Made by a program: the position numbers and the translations under genes. The notes under the pieces were generated by a model. It ran no database searches. It was not told where the DNA came from and was given only the letters and a program-made list of their open reading frames with translations. 64,000 nucleotides of DNA from Neodiprion pinetum (taxonomy: Eukaryota; Arthropoda; Insecta; Hymenoptera; Diprionidae): contig NC_060234.1 in the NCBI RefSeq assembly GCF_021155775.2, positions 7,264,283 through 7,328,282 on the forward strand, in the 5' to 3' direction. Of this stretch, positions 61,600 to 64,000 are shown in pieces. The first letter of the stretch is position 1; each line of letters starts with the position of its first letter.

Positions 61600-62200
61600 A
61601 TGAATAGAAATACTGGAATTATGTACAAAAGCTTACGGACCTTTATGCTTCGTGTCAAAGAGCTTTCAAATAGTTAAAAATTTCCTAGTTTCGTTCGGAC
61701 TCACTGGACTATAGTAAATTTTATTTTAAATACTATTTCTTATACATATGTAATTTATTGGAATGAGTTTGCCAATTATCCCTCTTTCTTTGAATAGGGG
61801 CTAAGAATTATTCAATGTCGGTGCAATGTTTGAAAATTGAATATTTAACGACGCCCACTTGATGCGAAAATCTGTGAACACCTAATGTACGATTATCATC
61901 TTGTACATTGAACAAAAAAGTATTTACTACTGACCAACTTGATTTAACACAAAAATGACAAGTTTCAAGTGAGTTTTTGCTAAATCTCGACGTTTCAAAA
62001 TCTAGAGAATCATCTCCGACCATTTTTCTGGACGTCTGTTTGTATGCATTAATGTATGTGATAACTCGAAAATGAGTTACCGAATTTCAATAATTTTGAT
62101 TTCAATCGAGGCGGCTTTTCGAAATTTAGAACTGAATAGGTTTTAGCTGTAATCCGTTGGGTGCTTTTTGGATTGTTAAAGCAACAAAGTCCGAAAAAAT
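61600..62200. repeat. Probable repeat-derived sequence beside the satellite
   Basis: The 61.85-62.1 kb stretch (TTTGAAACGTCGAGATTTAGC on the minus strand, then GTCTGTTTGTATGCATTAATG and TGATAACTCGAAAATGAG on the plus strand) resembles sequence that recurs next to satellite units in insect repeats. It leads directly into the 121-bp array. I infer one composite element but could not define its outer ends. No gene is supported. Confidence 0.35.
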
Positions 62201-62229
62201 AAACTGAAAATGATGATATCCTGAGAATG

Positions 62230-62690
62230 GATCAACTGGTTCAAATAATAGTTGGTGCCGTGGAGTTTTTGGTTCGCTGATCACGAATCTAAAGGCAGAT
62301 TTGAAAAATTTTTATTTGGCGTGTTCAATATGCTAAAAAAGGAACTAACAATATTTGGATTCTTATGAAAATTGGTACTCGAAGGTTGGTAGGGTCGCCG
62401 ATCCCGGATCTGATGTCAGATTTACGAAATCCAAAATAGTGAATCGAATGTAATGAAGAAAAAAATTTGAAACATTCATATTATGGCAATAATTTGTAGG
62501 TGAAGGTTTCATTGGTCGCCGATAACGAGACGAAGATCAGACTTCTAAAATTTGTAATAGCGGTTCATTATGGTGATTGCAAATAAAGAAAAATCGTCAT
62601 ATTTTCGTGGAATATGATACCTGCGGGCTTTTGAATCGTTAATAACGAATAGAAATATGTAGTTCGAAAGTCAAATTCGATATTAATATC
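62230..62690 (+). repeat. 121-bp satellite, about four degenerate units
   Basis: The motif GGTTCGCTGATCACGAATCT (62271) recurs as GGGTCGCCGATCCCGGATCT (62392) and TGGTCGCCGATAACGAGACG (62513), spaced 121 bp, with a weaker fourth copy near 62633. Each is preceded by a GAAGGTT- or TTTTTGG-type word and followed by TCAGATTT or TCAGACTT. The family also appears at 32360-32525. It is non-coding. Confidence 0.75.
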
Positions 62691-62833
62691 TTTTTCTGTG
62701 AACTTATAACCTACAGTGTGAAACCGGAAAGTTTGAGCTTCATTTCCTTGTTACGAAGGAGAGACAGTCTTCAAAAAGACACCGAATGTTTTTACTCTCA
62801 ACTTTGTACTGAATAAAGCAACGCCCGAGACTG

Positions 62834-63130
62834 GATGACACTGGAGTCCCTACTGAACAGAGTCCGGTAAATCGCTTCCATCTTGGTCATCATTTTCTAA
62901 CAAACTAAAATCTCGGGAAATTTTAAGCACATATAAGTGAGTAGAAACTTTGATATGAATAACTAAACCAATTATCAGCCAACATTGTAATACGTTCATC
63001 ACATAACATCAACGTTTTAGATACTTATACGTGTTTAAAATTTCGCATAGTTTTGGTTTGTCAGAAAATGGCGACAAAAATGGAGGTGATTGACGGGACT
63101 CTGCTTTGTGGCGACTCTAGATGACAACAC
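62834..63130. mobile_element. Fold-back MITE, about 297 bp
   Basis: The left arm (CAGAGTCCGGTAAATCGCTT, then CATTTTCTAACAAACTAAAA, then GAAATTTTAAGCACATATAA) matches the complement of the right arm (CAGAGTCCCGTCAATCACCT, then CATTTTCTGACAAACCAAAA, then GAAATTTTAAACACGTATAA). The loop is at about 62940-63025. Outer ends are near GATGACACTGGAGTC and its counterpart by 63130. No target duplication was confirmed and there is no coding capacity. Confidence 0.7.
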
Positions 63131-63166
63131 TCACAGCATTTCTTCGTCCAGCCCTTCTTGCTAGTC

Positions 63167-63232
63167 AACCTAACCTAACCTAACCTAACCTAACCTCACG
63201 TAACTTAACATAACTTAACATGACCTAACCTC
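63167..63232. repeat. AACCT array, telomere-like
   Basis: Six clean CCTAA units are followed by degenerate TAACTTAACATAACTTAACA sequence and a final CCTAACC. The other strand reads TTAGG, the ancestral insect telomere unit. It sits 37 bp from the fold-back MITE at 62834-63130. Confidence 0.8.
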
Positions 63233-63404
63233 CATATTGACAACAAATACTTTCTTACCCCATTAGATAATAGATACCGAAGGACGTCTTTCCCCCAAAT
63301 TGTTTTCATGGTCTTAGCGAGCATCTGATCACTGACAGATCAAATCGATCCAGTGAAGACTCGAAGTTCGGTTCGAGTATTTGCAACGAAGTGCCTATTC
63401 ACAG

Positions 63405-63505
63405 GTAACGGGGTTAAAAGGGGATTTGGTTCGTGAAAGCTGAATATAACGGTAATCTAGCCAAAGTGGTTCCTGGATCAAGCGAAAGCGGACGCGGCGG
63501 ATCAG
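63405..63505 (+). other. Weak exon candidate ending in a GTGAGC donor
   Basis: A frame open from about 63417 ends at ATCAG just before GTGAGC (63506). The last codons read SSESGRGGSG. A second GT site (GTAACG) lies at 63405. No polypyrimidine-AG acceptor is convincing and no homology is recognised. It could be an untranslated 5' exon of a plus-strand gene extending beyond the window, or chance. Confidence 0.15.
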
Positions 63506-64000
63506 GTGAGCCAACTGTTACACAAAGATGCCGTTCGATGGGGCGATCTTGCGGTCCGACGTGAAAGGACTAATTTTCTGCTTGGCAAGTTCATTTTGTT
63601 TGACGTTTTCCCCGGGCAACATCTTCATCTTTCTCGTCTCGGGCCCTCGCACCCTTGTAAAAAGTACCATGCGGAAGATTTTTTCCCCGTCTCGTTGCTT
63701 CAATCTTCCATCGTCCGAAGCCCCGAAACACGAACCTCGTATACCAGAATTGGAAGTGGATTACAATCGTTTATCCTTTACCGAGCACGGAAAGGACACG
63801 ATCGATTTGCTCGCTGGAATTTATTGTATACCTTCCGTATTGCAGGGAATATATATCACCTTTAAATCAGGTTCGGTGGATACACGTTCGCTTCGAGTAC
63901 TCCTGACGGTTTTGACACATTTCAAATGCCTCTACGAACAGTTTGATACGATGCTGATATGTTACACCGAGTTTATTCGCAATATCGTAAACTACACGTT
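63506..64000. other. Spacer, possibly start of an intron
   Basis: A 119-codon plus frame (63506-63865) begins inside the donor-like word and so is unlikely to be a gene as read. Nothing else is recognised up to the window edge. Confidence 0.35.

Noticed and set aside
63506..63865. 119-codon plus frame
   Set aside because: It starts within a GTGAGC donor-like word, has no ATG start and no recognisable domain.
1..64000. tRNA, rRNA, CRISPR array, bacterial or viral operon
   Set aside because: I found no GGTTCGAATCC-type B box with cloverleaf pairing, no rRNA-like block, no regularly spaced identical repeats with unique spacers, and no tightly packed gene order.

Overview
The window looks like euchromatic, mostly non-coding DNA from an insect, most likely a hymenopteran. 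The evidence is an AT-rich background in which CpG is not obviously depleted, short degenerate AACCTAAC-type arrays (4085-4121 and 63167-63232) of the kind common in Hymenoptera and related to the insect TTAGG telomere repeat, very small or absent exons, and many short inverted-repeat DNA elements. I could not name the species. Every protein-coding stretch is short. None can be assigned to a known family, and there is no rRNA, recognisable tRNA, CRISPR array or bacterial-style operon.

Layout. Positions 1-4.1 kb are AT-rich spacer with a 60-bp tandem duplication. Positions 4.2-12.7 kb are spacer broken by GC-rich islands, one of which (7.87-8.15 kb) resembles a retrotransposon LTR. They also hold a small Mutator-like MITE (11624-11837) with a 9-10 bp target duplication. 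Positions 12.7-24.6 kb are spacer with a CpG-rich block at 16.5-17.4 kb and a dispersed repeat at 20.55-21.5 kb. A second small inverted-repeat element lies at 24686-24882. On the minus strand at 26734-26770 there is a good candidate first coding exon: a start codon, a short hydrophobic signal peptide and a GTGAGT donor. It lies downstream of a CpG-rich, promoter-like region at 27.8-28.3 kb.

Positions 28.4-32.5 kb are dense in repeats: a piggyBac-type MITE with TTAA duplications (28448-28831), a tandem/inverted repeat cluster (29.1-29.8 kb), a non-autonomous hAT-type element (about 31000-31694) and a piece of a dispersed satellite (32.36-32.52 kb). Positions 32.5-45.6 kb are spacer with GC-rich blocks at 35.1-35.6 and 37.2-37.6 kb and one candidate minus-strand exon at 40.5-40.7 kb. 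Positions 45.6-48.3 kb hold a 10-11 bp minisatellite and two large fold-back elements. Positions 48.3-61 kb are spacer with pyrimidine tracts, a G-quadruplex-prone run (53453-53488), another fold-back (55.06-55.68 kb) and a dispersed repeat copy at 58.1-58.3 kb. Positions 61-63.3 kb hold the longest open frame (61544-60969, minus), a composite repeat carrying a 121-bp satellite (62.2-62.7 kb), a fold-back MITE (62.83-63.13 kb) and an AACCT array.

No set of genes here works together as a system. The clearest content is a collection of non-autonomous DNA transposons, three of which keep readable target-site duplications, plus large imperfect palindromes that could form long hairpin RNA if transcribed. 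The most plausible host gene is a minus-strand secreted or surface protein that starts near 26.8-28.2 kb, with its remaining exons unrecognised or outside the window.
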